A stretch of 64,000 nucleotides of DNA from Trichoplax sp. H2 (lineage: Eukaryota > Placozoa > Uniplacotomia > Trichoplacea): the NCBI GenBank assembly GCA_003344405.1, contig NOWV01000057.1, positions 124,001-188,000 of the forward strand, written 5' to 3'. Below, one piece after another: positions 26,301-39,300 of this stretch (its first letter is position 1; every line of letters begins with the position of its first letter). The notes below the pieces were generated by a model that saw only the letters and a program-made list of their open reading frames with translations, did no database searches and had not been told where the DNA came from. The translations under genes were made by a program, and so were the position numbers.

Positions 26301-28935
26301 ATTTATTTATAACTAATTTAATTAATGCATTTCTGCGCAGATCATTCGTTGAACCGATTTGGTGAGGTCAATTAATTAAAGAGGTTTGCATATCATGGAA
26401 GAACTTAAGTTTAATATACAAATATACTGAATACAGATGGTTACAAATGATTAAATATTAGGTTTTTCTTAAGGTTAATAATTAATTATAGTCATACTAA
26501 AGCCAAATTCTACTTCCAGGTTAATGAAAGGGAACTTTATGTTTGTTAGCGAACTTTCCTATCATGTATCCCGATGAATATCATTATGATAAACTTCATT
26601 TAAAGAACAAGCTTCAAATCGTAGCTTTCCAAGGATAACACTGAAACATAACAGCCGCACATTTTTTTTCTGCTACAATTAAATTAAAAACCGATGACAT
26701 TTTCCACATTATTTTAGCCTGCAGAGCATAACAAGTCATTAAAATAATTATTTTTAATTCTTTTAGTATGTTTTATTTGAATCTCTGTTATCCTTTTATT
26801 TAATTAAATATATTGTTCAGTTTCTTTCATCTTTAATTAATTACTCTCTCTTTAATCAATAATGTTCAAATTTAACACACCTTAAATAATATCTCGTATA
26901 TAATTAACAGGTAGCAATATAGACTGTAACTGAGTCTGTGTTGAAGTAAGTATAGCTAGCAACGATAAAAAGGTAGTATTGCTCTAATAAATGGTCTTGT
27001 GTAGCAAATTTCATCTAATAACTGCCGCTATCGTCATGCATAGAAATAAAAATTGCTACTATCAAGTTTACGAATAAGCAACTCGTCAGAGCTTATTTTG
27101 CATCTTAAAGTTTTCTTTACATTAATAATATAATCAATCAAAGGAATGATGGACAACCTGATATTATATTAATCGTAAATTCTTTTCTCTTTTGAGGTTT
27201 AACATCGGTTATATTAGCTAGGTCATTTACATCAATACATGATACCGGTAGTGAAATTTAAACTATCAGTTCAAAGTCACTAAAATTAAAATGTTATTTA
27301 TTTTCTGATTGGTGAATACGGTATTCTCAGTGATGTTACGAACTAACTAGCCTATATATCATACAGTAGCTTTACAATTGCTTAGACGGCAAAGGAAATA
27401 CTGTAATGTATGAATATACCAGATCATTCAACATGCATTACTAAAACATTACAAAAACGATTTTGATTAGATAATGTAGCTATCACAAGCGATAAATGAT
27501 CACTAACCAATTGAATATCGGAATTTATAAAGCAATCGATGTTAATGCAAGGAGGATTAGCTACTTCAAGAATCAAGGCATTATTGCAAGCAAACACTAA
27601 ATTAATTAATAAGTAAGCTATCAGCTAGATATGATATTGTAACAACAAGTACGGCATGGGGTAATGGAAGTCAATAGGTGCAAACTAATTTCACTCTCGC
27701 AGTAATGGTTTCTCATAGGGTGTCGTTGAAATGCCAACTAAAATCATAAAGTATAATCAGTTTATTGATAATGCATAGCTTGTGTATTGTACTGATAATT
27801 CAATAGCTCCAATACAGAAACGTGTAATTAATATTCCCTACCGCGTTTTGATACCTAACTGTGAGTTTCTCCCGTTTTCTCCGCCCTTTAAGACAATTTT
27901 AAGTGCAGCATTATGCGATATAAGAAAGAATATTTGGTAAAGTTATTTAGATGAACCTAAAGTGATGGCTTATTTATCTCATTTATTGTTCGATGACCTG
28001 TAGGTAATAAATTATACCATCCATGTACTTTGTCTGGAGCTTTTCGCATCCATACCTTTGAAATATTTAGTTATAGTTTCTATAACATATAACTACAATT
28101 TCATCTCAGATTCAAAATTTGCATGCTGGGGAAGTTTAAAAAATGTCTTACACATTTCGAAAGTTCTAGTAATGAAGTAGCCGAAGAAAATTTTTTTAGA
28201 TAGAGATTAGTGGCCTTTATGGTAACTTTTTTTTCGAAGTATTGAACGTAGATAATAGTATCACACCTCATTCGCTGGTACAACTTGTATCATTAACATA
28301 AAGTAATCAATTAGTAAAGGATATTGATGTGTTGGATTTAAATTGAGTGATATATTCAGCGTCCCATTATGTGACCATGAATACACATAGCTATTATCAG
28401 GCACGATGATAAATAAAATGTCGGTAATAGAAGTAAAAATTTAATGAATCAATGGGTTATTTTATACAAAGAAGTTAATAAATATAAAAGTACAATTCGT
28501 TGATCTAATACTCTTAAACCGAAATACTAACTCGCCTATCAATTTGTATTTTTGAGCTTTAACTAGAGGCAATTTATTAAGGCTTTGAATTCTGTTCGAT
28601 AGCTCAATCGGTACCATTTTATAGGAGGTTGCTATATCATATTGCACGCGTCGCGAATTATTTGTCATAAATCAGCTTATTTGAGGCATAGAGTCTATTT
28701 ATCATCTTTTTGTTAACGTGTAGTACTTCTACCTAAAACAAAAGTTTTCATAAAATTCATATTCAATTAAATTACTAAATGTATTTAAGATATCATGCTG
28801 TTATACTAATGATCAAATTTGAAGGGTTAAGGGTATGAGGTCAGGACTCGCGATTGGGTTTGAAAGGACACTAATAACTTTAGGATTTTGCATACAGGAT
28901 TTACTATTATTTGCTATTAGGATTAGATTGTATGC

Positions 28936-29361
28936 TTGTGACACAGTTATATACTGTATTAGAGCAGAAATATCTATGCTAGGATATTTTTGTTAGCCTA
29001 TCCTTATTTAGTTAACTTCTAATTTGGATATACTGTGTTTTAATATAGCACTAGCTTTTTATGACAGTGACATATATACATGTACTGAAATTAATAGTTA
29101 TAGTGAATGATTCCAAAGTTAGTTGTACTATGACTCATGAACTATTGAGGAAGAGTATATAAACGCAATATATTATGTAATAAAGTTAATTCTTAAACTT
29201 AGTGTTTAGCATAAAATACGAGGCGTCGAAGTCTTTGTGCAGACTGCTAGTAGAGCAAAAGTGTTCCTGATAGTGCAGATATCGTTCCTTGACACGTAGT
29301 TCAAGGAATTGACTTATTAATCGTACATTACGTTATCTTGTTGCAAAGCTGTTTGTGACAT
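28936..29361 (+). mobile_element. Dispersed element copy C, internally deleted
   Basis: Starts TTGTGACACAG and ends CTGTTTGTGACA; about 425 bp, so roughly 200 bp of the interior is missing relative to copies A and B. It shares TATCTATGCTAGGATA, ATACGAGGCGTC and TTATCTTGTTGCAAAGCTG with them. TGCT flanks both ends, a candidate 4-bp target duplication. Confidence 0.72.
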
Positions 29362-30680
29362 GCTTTACAGTAGAATTTTTGGCATAGTAGCTAGTAAAAT
29401 CATATCAGTAGAATTTATTGTTGTATGAAGTACATTACCGGTATGAAAAAATATAGAAGTTAGAATCGTGAATTGATACATCCTCTTGTCTAACAGGTAT
29501 CTCCTATAAGAAAAAACCAGAAGGATAGTGTATTATTGTATTCTTATCTACTAATAATGCAGTAGTATTTACGAGCTGGTCAAACGTAGCTGTTTATTAA
29601 TGTAGACACTAGCTAAGTAATTAATTTACATGTTAAGAAAGGTAAGTTCATTTAAGGGAATGTAATATTTAGTACTCTTCTGCTTTAATTCATAACGGAA
29701 CATTGCTGAATCTTATGAATAAGCAATAATTCCCACCAGTCTTGATAGTTTACATTCTATGGGCTCTGAAATAATGATGATGCAAAGGAAAACTAATGGA
29801 CTAGTGCATACGCACTCCAATGTCAATGTCTAATGCTTTTACGTATTTTTAATATGTTACATCAAGAATAACGAAACAATCCAAGCTTCATTACCTAGGC
29901 CTATCAGTATTCAAGCATTTTAATCTGATATTAATAAAATGCTAAGAAATTAATAAACTTATTTGTAAGATTTCTAGAATAATAGAATTGAAATTTAGAG
30001 ATGTCATGCTAAATTTGTATTAACCAAAAGATTACGTTAACTATTCCATGAGCAACGATCCCGAGTAATCTCAGCGAATAGATCGTACTTCAAAATTTAA
30101 ATGTAGTTCTTTAGTGTGCACATCTTTACGTCTAAATTCGATTGTTTAAGCCTTAAGGTATTATGAGCTATAGCATTACAAAGCTTTTGATCGTATTAGC
30201 TTTAAAAATATGTAATAGGCATGGAAATGATTCATAAGCATTAGTAATCTCAGTATTAGTAGTTCTATTAATCTAAATATATATTTTAGATGCTTCCTGG
30301 TCAGTAACTTGGAGGACAGCCAGAATTAAGCGTAACAATTCTTTCTAACAAACATGGCTATACGCCTACGATGGTAACAAGATACAGTTTCATCATCTTG
30401 TATAAGATAGCACAACAGCTACTACTTTAGCTTTAAGATAATAAATTTTAGCAATGAAATAATTACAATTGATACCATGTATGTTATCTTTACTTATGCA
30501 TTATTATAACAGCTAAAGGTGGTTAAATTAAGATCAAATAGCTATATCAATTGGAAATTTTATGCTGAGAAAAGTTAATAAAATTGAAATATTCACTAAC
30601 GGATGTTGTTGCTTTAGGGTCTACAACTTTAGGCCGATTATCAGATATTACTATGTTACCTAATGATTATTCCTAGTATG
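29362..30680. other. AT-rich spacer downstream of NAXD
   Basis: No gene, RNA or repeat recognised. The part next to 30680 is presumably the NAXD 3' UTR and termination region. Confidence 0.5.
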
Positions 30681-33600
30681 TTACAGCTTGCTATTCTCAT
30701 ACAACAGTTGAAACGATGGATGAATTATATCAATTAAATCTGATACTATCATCGATCTCCCTTTCAGTTTGAATGCAGCTTCTGCACAGGTCTTGACTAA
30801 TAAGCATGCAGCATAGGCGGCAGTAAGAGTTGGAGATAACGTATTCATCCTAAATGAATGCAATATGGGTCTTTAGTAAAATTAAACAATAATTAAGCCT
30901 ATGAATTGCATAGGAGAGACAACCACAATACTAACACGTTTTTTATCATCATTTACGTATGATTTTAAGAAATAAGGCAAATTGAAAACAAATTTGATAA
31001 AAATAGAATTTATTTATAGCGTACCTGCTATCGTTTCTACTAGTTTCTTTTTCATTAGTACGAGCCCAATGCAAAAATGTGCCCATTGAGCCAGATAAGA
31101 TATCACCCTGACCGCCACATCTGCGCGAGCAACCAGCTGCATCGCATATCAGATCTAAGAAGTTTAATATTTTATGTTATTAATGACGATTCAATAGCTA
31201 AAAGCTTTCGAATTTATCATTTCGAACAGTTAATCACCGTCTGTTACTGTCTACTGTAATATATACATTTCTAATATGGTATTTGTCTGGCTCTAACCTT
31301 CAATTCCATTGGAAATAATGTCACGGCTACCTTTTTGTACTATTGTTACATTTCCCAGCGCATTTGCAACATCTTTAGTATTGGATACACCAAGGTTTGC
31401 ATCTGGAGATTTACCCATCTAACAATGTAGTAATTATCTTTAGGAGTTTGACGTAATAATACCTGTAAAGGCTATTTAACGGTACTATAGCGACTAAAAC
31501 AATTAGCAATAACTGACATGGTCAGTACATCATAAACATACGAGGGTTGAGTATAAACGAGAAAATTCTACTTTGTTTGGCGTGAGAATAGCAAACTTGT
31601 AGCCTTTGATTATATCTGGATATTTAGTAACGATGTATAAGCCATCCTATTGTGTGAGGTAAAAGGTAAATAAGTTGTCGCAATTTATGCAGATTGCTAC
31701 TCCAGATTATATTCTTAAATATGGATCGGTTAAAACTTAGACAATAGTTTCAATCATGGCTAAAGTTAACAATGACGGCTGTGGATTTAATCCGATTTAT
31801 AACGTTTCAATACTTTATAAAATAAGAACAGCATCAATAATTTCTGGTAGAAAAGATTTAGTGCTATAAGTATTAAGATAGCAAGAAATGTCATCTTTAA
31901 ATGCAAGGACATCAAAATCATGTACAAATATTAAACTGATTAAAAAGGCTATGCCTCGGAGATAAACTGATCTCAGTTTGTAATAATAGAAGGAACACTT
32001 CAGTATGTCTTAGTAACAGACAGAATAATAAGAGAAATCTATATCTTAGAATATGTACGTTCTAGATAGGGTATTATCGCAGCAAAGGTTACAACCATCT
32101 TTGCGTCCTCGTATACAACTGTACATTGAAATACTTACAGCATCAATCACGATGTTAACTTGCTTTGCTTTTGCTTTAGCAATTATTTTCTAAGGTAGTA
32201 ACAATAAAGAAATGGTTTCGATCAGAATCTTGCATGTTTTGTAGCAGGATAGTTCAGGTATGCATAACACAAATCTACGGCTATTGAGGTTCATTACTGT
32301 CGCAACCTTTTAACCTGTTAGATTAATGTTCATCAATACGGTATTGTATCCTCTGCTTTATTATGCTGTACTAGGTCGACGATCTGGTTATTACTAAGTG
32401 ATAAGGATAATTAGTTCAATAACCTTTACTGTTTCAACAACTTCATCATCTCTGCCCAATCCAGGTCCAATAACAAGACAGTGCATCCGTGGTAGCCATT
32501 CATCGAAAATGTTGACAGCATTTTGATGATCTCTACAAATCGAGGACGAATGGAAATCTCGTTACCTCTGAATATTTCATGATATGTATAATACTGTACA
32601 TCATCATCAGATATTTTATTAATTCATATGCATACAGCATCGGATGGACAATCAACTCTGGACTATAGGTTTTTATGGGAATTCCAGCATCAGCAGTGCA
32701 AAATATATGAGATAGATCACCCCCCTGTCAGATGGATAGAAAATTTGTAAGTGAATATATATTTTAGGATACAATAATGCATTACTAAATTAATTTGGAA
32801 GTTGCCTTGATCTATCAACGTTTTAAGTAGAGTACATACATCTTCATTACTTAATTAAAGGTAGAAAGTTACAGCTGGAATTGTAGTAGCTATCGATAAT
32901 AAAGACTAGAGTCTCATTAGAAGGAGAGATTATAATGGGCAATAGTAGCTTTTAATAGTATTCTTTTAATAGTATTCTTGGTTAAGTCTCATTAGAAGGA
33001 GAGATTGTAATGGGCAACAGTAGCTTTTAATAGTATTCTTGGTTATATATATAGTAAAATGTTAATTGCGGTCACCATACAATTGCTGACTGCACTTTCA
33101 AGTCATAGGCAACAGTAGCTTTTAACAGTATTCTTGGGTACAGATACAGTAAAGTGTTAATTGTGCTCACTATTCAATTGCTGACTGCAAGTTCAAGTAT
33201 TAGGCAATAGTAGCTTTTAACAGTATTCTTGGGTACATATACAGTAAAGTGCTAATCGCGGTCGCTATTCAATTGCTGACTGCATGTTCAAGTTTCGTTA
33301 CTCTAATAGTAACGATAGTACGAATAGATTAATTTATTAGTTGATTTCAAATACAGGATCACTGCAGTCATCCTCATAATGTACAATATTTACCACTATA
33401 CTGCTAGTCAATGAATATAACGCTAAGGAGCAGAATTTTACAAGTCCTGTTTAGCAAGCCGCTAGATGTGTAACAGTAGCAGCCAGCATAACTGATCAAT
33501 TAATATATGATCCATTCATTATAACTTACGGTTCTTAAAGCAGAAATACCAGCAAAATATGGAGCACCAGTATATCTAAAAATATTAAAAAAAAGAGAAA

Positions 33601-33907
33601 TAGAGGCAATAGTTGAAAAATTCTTGTAACTAAGTGTGTCATGTATTAAGAAATTTGTATGCAATGAGTAAAACTTGAACACTATTTGATGCTTATCCTA
33701 CTCGAAGCAACCACCGATGATAGCAATTCTACCACTCTGACCTTTATGACGATCAGAGGATAAAGGAGGTAGCATTGTACGTATTGATTGCAAAACTACT
33801 TGGACTTTGCTTTCATTATGTTGATACGCGGACTGAGATAGATTGAAGGCTTGGCTGGACATATTTCTAGCTTGAAGGAAAGATGAAATGAATAATTGCA
33901 ACCTCAT
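30681..33907 (-). CDS. NAXD: ATP-dependent (S)-NAD(P)H-hydrate dehydratase
   Basis: Metabolite-repair enzyme that dehydrates damaged NAD(P)HX back to NAD(P)H using ATP; a ribokinase-fold protein working with NAXE epimerase. Nine exons: 33907-33702, 33575-33530, 32724-32636, 32532-32424, 32189-32139, 31646-31542, 31418-31298, 31154-31025 and 30849-30681. All phases fit, giving 341 residues, close to the human enzyme. Landmarks in order: [20 protein letters not shown] (N-terminal lobe), [82 protein letters not shown] (nucleotide-binding, with the catalytic Asp in GQGD) and the C-terminal [11 protein letters not shown]. The start could be Met1 or Met16; the extra N-terminus could be an organelle-targeting extension. 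Donors GTTATT (exon 4) and GTTAGA (exon 7) depart from consensus but are required by phase. The large intron 2 holds tandem repeats. Confidence 0.96.
32911..33297. repeat. Tandem repeats in NAXD intron 2 (75-bp and ~95-bp periods)
   Basis: A GTCTCATTAGAAGGAGAG unit occurs at 32911 and 32986 (75 bp apart). GGCAACAGTAGCTTTTAA units then start at about 33012, 33108 and 33203 (95-96 bp apart), each continuing into CAATTGCTGACTGCA and TTCAAGT. Three or more copies are similar enough to suggest recent duplication. Confidence 0.85.
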
Positions 33908-34247
33908 CTAGTTGGAACTATTTTGCTTCCCATTGCCTAGTTGCAAGGGATGAACGAATTGCTTTACCCGCATACGATATTATACTGTACCGCAAGGGAC
34001 TTCTTCGGTACAGTAAGTAGTCTAATGCCCCAAACATGCTATGACAATATATCATGAACTATAAACAACCACTGTCTGCGTACTGGATGACTGGGAAGCA
34101 AGTACTGTACACTGTCGTTACAGTATACGCATTACCGGTGTATCCGTATCAATAATTCTCTATAGTAATACCTCTACCGTATTGCTCCTACGGTACAGCA
34201 ACCTGTTTTACACCTGCAGCATCTTAGGTCATCGATCTCAATATAGG

Positions 34248-34409
34248 AGGATATCGCTTGGTTTAGCTACTTTGGCAATTAATTATACGTATGACTTAAT
34301 CTGATTAATTGATACTGCATGTATGTGTATATATATATACTATATATATATTTTAGTATGGCTTATTCGTCTAATAGAGCCATTTTCCTTTATTATGATG
34401 GTACTACCT
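34248..34409. repeat. Direct repeat, copy 1 (~150-160 bp)
   Basis: Begins AGGATATCGCTTGGTTTAGC and ends ATGGTACTACCT. It contains TACGTATGACTTAATCTGA and a variable (TA)n tract. It recurs 554 bp downstream at 34802-34948 with few changes, the main one being the length of the (TA)n tract. Confidence 0.85.
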
Positions 34410-34801
34410 GTAATAATATCTTCTTTAAAGTAGCGTAAAGTATTTTAAGGTAGACGATGATAGAAGGTATAAAGGATTTTATTGAGATACAAGTTATAGG
34501 CTAACAATGATATGGTTGTTATAGATAAGGTAGTTGAGATAGCAGGAACGTAGGAACTGACTAACGAGTTAGCTTATAAGGGTATTTATAGGTTTTAGAT
34601 GAGATTGAGATAATGTCTTTATATGTATAGCATGTCGTCTATATGTCGACATGATGTCGTACATTCTGAATGCAATACAATACAGTACAGTACTTAAACG
34701 GTATATGATAAGTATTCGCATATTAGGATATTACTATACTAGGCATCTTCTATATAAGATCATAATGTTACACTACCTAAATATTGCATGTAGGATATTG
34801 T

Positions 34802-34948
34802 AGGATATCGCTTGGTTTAGCTACTTTGGCGATTAATTATACGTATGACTTAATCTGATTAATTGATACTGCATGTATGTGTATATATATTGTAGTATTT
34901 CATACTCGTCCAATAGAGCCATTTTCCTTTATTATTATGGTACTACCT
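34802..34948. repeat. Direct repeat, copy 2
   Basis: Second copy of the 34248-34409 unit with a shorter (TA)n tract. A weaker echo (ATACTGCTTGCTTAGCTTTAG) follows near 34985. It lies upstream of the NAXD start on the minus strand. Confidence 0.85.
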
Positions 34949-35902
34949 AAATACTGCATGTCTTTTACATGCGAGTATTTTAGAATACTGCTTGCTTAGC
35001 TTTAGCTATTAATAGTAGGATAATAGTATATCATTTATTTACTTGAGGATATTTTAAAATATTATCTATTTAACTTTAACTATTAATGTTAGCTATAGTA
35101 TGCCATTGAATGAAGCGAGGCACAAGTGCGTTATTGTAGAACATACTGCACCTGTATAACTTATTAGCTTTGATTTGAAGCGTATTTTAATGTTGATTTT
35201 AATAAACTGGTAAGTGCACACCATCAAAGAACGGGATGCTGATATAAAACATTTACTATCGGAAGGCATTCTTATCGTAATACAAAATATTATCATTTAA
35301 TGGACTGCAGCACCTTTATAGGATTGTAATGTTATATTTGACTGCTAATAAGGACCATAAATTATTTATTTACTAATTGATAAATGAATGAAAGCGTATG
35401 CGGATTATAGCATCTAACCAAAATGGTCAAATATAAGAATATAGTAATTAGGAACTCAAAGTTTTTTCTTACTGTTGATAACAAATTTAAAAAATTAAAA
35501 TTAATTCCGTTGGTGATATGCTGCTCACGTATTGAAATAATATCCTTATTTCATTTCATAGTGAGATAGATTGAAGATAGGTTTTGCTACGACCTGACTG
35601 CAAAAACTGATTCTAATGAAGCCATATTATTCAGTCTAAAAGTACAGAAATTGACTTGGAAAAAATGTCAGCGTGAATGATCAAAGCTGGTAAGTTATCC
35701 TAATTTTTAAGATCGATATAACTCATCAGAATATCAACACTGAAGCCAATGCAAGTAATCATGCCTATGGCTAAAATATTACGTATATAAATGTTATTAA
35801 ATTTCTTTCATTTATTAATTAATTATTGTTAAAGTCTTTTACATTAAATACATAATATACAGCAGTAATTAATTGAAGAATAATGAAATAATGATCTCCA
35901 TT

Positions 35903-36165
35903 TTACACTGGTGAAATCAATCTCCCAATGTCTTCAGCTTGATACAAATTAATACCATTGGTAACATAAAATATAAATGTATGGGCAAAGTCTTGCCTTT
36001 TGTAAAAAGGAAAACGCTACAAAATGAACCTTATTGTAGTAAAAAAACATAATTTTAATGACTATGTATAAATCTTCCCTATGTATATTTTCAACAATTT
36101 CGTAAGGGCAAAATTTTCTAAGAGTTAATATGAGCTGGTGAATATCAGGAATAATGCTTTCGAAT
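35903..36165 (-). other. Possible exons of an unrecognised minus-strand gene downstream of WDR17
   Basis: After a plausible acceptor (AAAAG) the minus strand from 35996 reads QDFAHTFIFYVTNGINLYQ and ends with a stop at 35903. Upstream, after another AG (36165), it reads FESIIPDIHQLILTLRKFCP and PYEIVENIHREDLYIV. Composition looks protein-like rather than AT noise, but I could not join the two pieces in phase or recognise a family. They may be chance frames in the WDR17 3' flank. Confidence 0.2.
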
Positions 36166-36391
36166 CTGATTGGGTCAAATTCAGTATTCTTATAGTATCA
36201 AATAATTACGCCAGCGCAACTCCACCACATATCAACGATACAACGTTGAAGAAAATGAGCCATATTATTCAGTGGCTTATGTTTATACAGGTTTTGTCAA
36301 TTTTTATAAACAAAGACTTCTATCACTACAGTTTGTGGTACTACAAAGGCAAATTTCTATTCTAATAGTACCACAAATACAAGAAAAAATT

Positions 36392-39300
36392 CTAAAACGG
36401 ATTTATTAACGCACCAGAATTTAGTGGGGAAAATGGGTTGGCTAAAGCCCACATGATAGCATTATTCAGAGCCATGCATGACTGTCCGTTTTCTAAAAAG
36501 AACGCACTCCCCTAGAAATCATAATATCACAAGTAGATATTAGCGGTGATAATTTCTGTGACAATTGCACAGAATAAATACAGCTAAAACATACATGTAT
36601 ACGAGTATCGGTGACACTGCAAAACTTTACGTCTGAATGCGAAGGATAAGATGATCCACTACAAATTACAGGACCACGAAGGGACTCACTGGTGAGTTCA
36701 CCTAAGGGATAAATGTTAGAACTTCATATATCTACTACTGTATATAGCGTGACGTTATGTCAAGGTCTGCAAATAATTTAGTAAGAATTGTTTTACCAAT
36801 TGGATCGTAACTAACCTGCAAGCTGATACAGCTCATCCAATATCTGTCTTTGTTTGTGATCATCGAGCTTTAAATTATCCATATTATCGTTTAATAAGAC
36901 TGTTGGGGCTTCATGGCTTCAAACAATAAGTAATATCCAACAAAATAGACATTTAAAGAAAGAACTGTTTATTAAATCTAAAAAAATCTGTTATTATTAG
37001 CATACTTCGGTGACAAAGTTCTCGCTTGCCAAGCCAAAATGTAAGCATTTATTTGGGTGATATTCAATGGCAGTTCAAGATCTTCTCTTTGCATTAGCGA
37101 TCTTAACAATCGAATACATGAACACAAATCAAACTCTCTGATAATGTCACGAGACAATGTCGTGCAAGGAAAATCTTTAGCGCAGGGATTTCAATTTTAT
37201 TTATCAAATGCGATACTAATAAAATCTTACTTTGCATTTAGAAACAATGGCCGAACAAGACTATCGTAACTCATTCGGACACACATAAGGGCACCCACAA
37301 TCGATGCTAAAGCCAATAATTCCGACCTTTGCCTGAAAATATGAAACAACAAATAATGATATATACAGTATTATAGCACTGAAATAAACAATCAATCAGC
37401 TATTAATATTGCATTTAATATCTAGATTTTATAAAGACCTCGAGCAGCTGGAGTCTTGTAACTTCTCTGGTCTTATGCAACTAAGATATTGTATTATCTC
37501 GAACACTTCATTTAAATTCCACTTCGGTTTTGACATCATTCCTATTCAACGCCATATTATGATATTAAGTAATACTGTAAGCTCAACAGTGAATTACTGG
37601 AGGTAGACTAGATATTTTCAGTAAGAACCTTTCATGGCATTTATTCCTACATCCAAAGCATCCTCAGGATTAGAGGAAAGGATGCAATTTTCTAGTCTTT
37701 CAATTAGTGGTGAATTTTCATTTTTACTTTTCTTATCGTAATATTCTATATTTGATAAACCAGCCTAAAGAATAAAATGATACAAGAATGCAACATTATT
37801 GACATTGCAAGATTTACCTTGAAAGATTTTGGTTTACGTTTACCATTTTATGCAAGGCGTTAATATTTTCTGCATTATTTGAATATCTCGCACAAGTCAT
37901 GATAAGCCATGGTTTTGAATTAGTTAACTGATTCAACATTTGAATCGCCAAATCCCTATTGAAGACAGATGTTAAAGCTTAGCAATAACTGTATTCTAAT
38001 AAATAGTATTCTGTAATCTAGTAAATATCACACTGCCGTCATACCATTTCTTTAATTTTTCACACTTTCTAGCTAGCAGCCTTGCAGCAATCTCAAAACA
38101 TTCATATGAGCAACGTTCTTTTAAGACTATTCCAATGCTGACAGCCAATTCTAATTCATTACCCATAATCAATCTTGACATAGCCAACTACAAACAGGGA
38201 AGCATTACAAATTCCGATATTTAGTCATGCTGTAGCAGCTTTTTTAGTCTCAAGATACTTTTCACTTACGTCATACTGATCATTCGATAGATGGCAATTC
38301 GCTGCCATAACCGGCCGGCCGCTGGTAAAGTATCTGTTTGCAAGTAGATTTACAGTATCGTCCAGTAACCTACGTACCACATTCAATAAAATTTATATCA
38401 GATGTAGCCAAATAACAACGTCTCAATAAGTACAAAAATCCTGCATGTCGCCAAATTACTTTTTAAAGGGAGAACTCTTAGTTTTAAGACTTGGAAGGTG
38501 TTTTGCAGCTGTTGCAATAGCAGATTCATCGTAATTTACGGGGTCAGCTTGCGCTATTTGAGCTATTAGAACCGCTTCCTGCAGCCTTGCTTTACTTTTT
38601 AATAATGTAATCAGCTACATAGTAATATAATTTTATATCGAATACAGTCATTTAGGTACTACATCATAAGCATGATTACATTAAATATATACGTAATACG
38701 ATTTAGTACTGATGATAAAAAATATACATTTTCATAATTTCTGGTAGCAATGAAGTATGGTACACAATCCTCGGAGTCCTCACTGGCAAGATATTTAGCA
38801 TGTCTAGTTAAATGAAATATAGCGTTGGTTAATAAATACATGCAAAAAGTACTATGGACTGAAACATGCCGAAAATTCTATATGCCCGCATATTTACCTT
38901 TCCGCAAGATTTTTCCAGAAGGTAAGTGATACTGAAGGAGCTACTGCTAAAGCTTTATCCCACTTTATGAATAATAAGCGAGATTTTAAAATTATCAAAA
39001 ACCTTTGCTTTACTATGGAAACATGAATGGACTGAAAATAGCATAAAATATCATTTCATCACATTACCTCTCCTATCTCGATTAATAATTCACAATATTT
39101 TTGTGTGTGACCAAGCTGTAAGTATAGAGCTGCAGCTTTCCGTAATTTCTCTTCCTTACTAGTATTACCAATACCTCCGCTAAATTTTGACATTTTGGTA
39201 GATTCCAGCTCTTGAGCTTGCGACTAAGCAGGTGATAATAAGTACGGAAAAAAAATTCAGCGAAATCACTAAATCGTTTAATAATTATAAAGTTAGGAGT

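Larger units (their letters stand above)
20344..28935. other. Gene-poor 5' flank of the cadherin gene
   Basis: No gene I can support over about 8.6 kb. The first few hundred bases are presumably the cadherin promoter and 5' UTR; a poly-T run lies near 20877-20890. The interval contains a GT microsatellite and three clusters of GTAC-based palindromes (separate entries). A 63-codon minus-strand frame at 23929-24120 faintly recalls retrotransposon polyprotein but is surrounded by stops. From about 24900 to 28900 I see only AT-rich single-copy-looking DNA. Confidence 0.6.
33908..36391. other. Intergenic region between NAXD and the WDR17 3' end
   Basis: The NAXD start-side flank has scattered GTAC words (33980-34150, 34680-34695) but no dense cluster. 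Two long direct repeats lie at 34248 and 34802. From 35000 to 36391, downstream of the WDR17 stop, the DNA is AT-rich with one possible minus-strand exon (separate entry). No gene is established. Confidence 0.5.

Noticed and set aside
28462-28668. Minus-strand 68-codon frame (SYKMVPIELSNRIQSLNKLP)
   Set aside because: Looks slightly protein-like, but no matching exon, start context or family was recognised.
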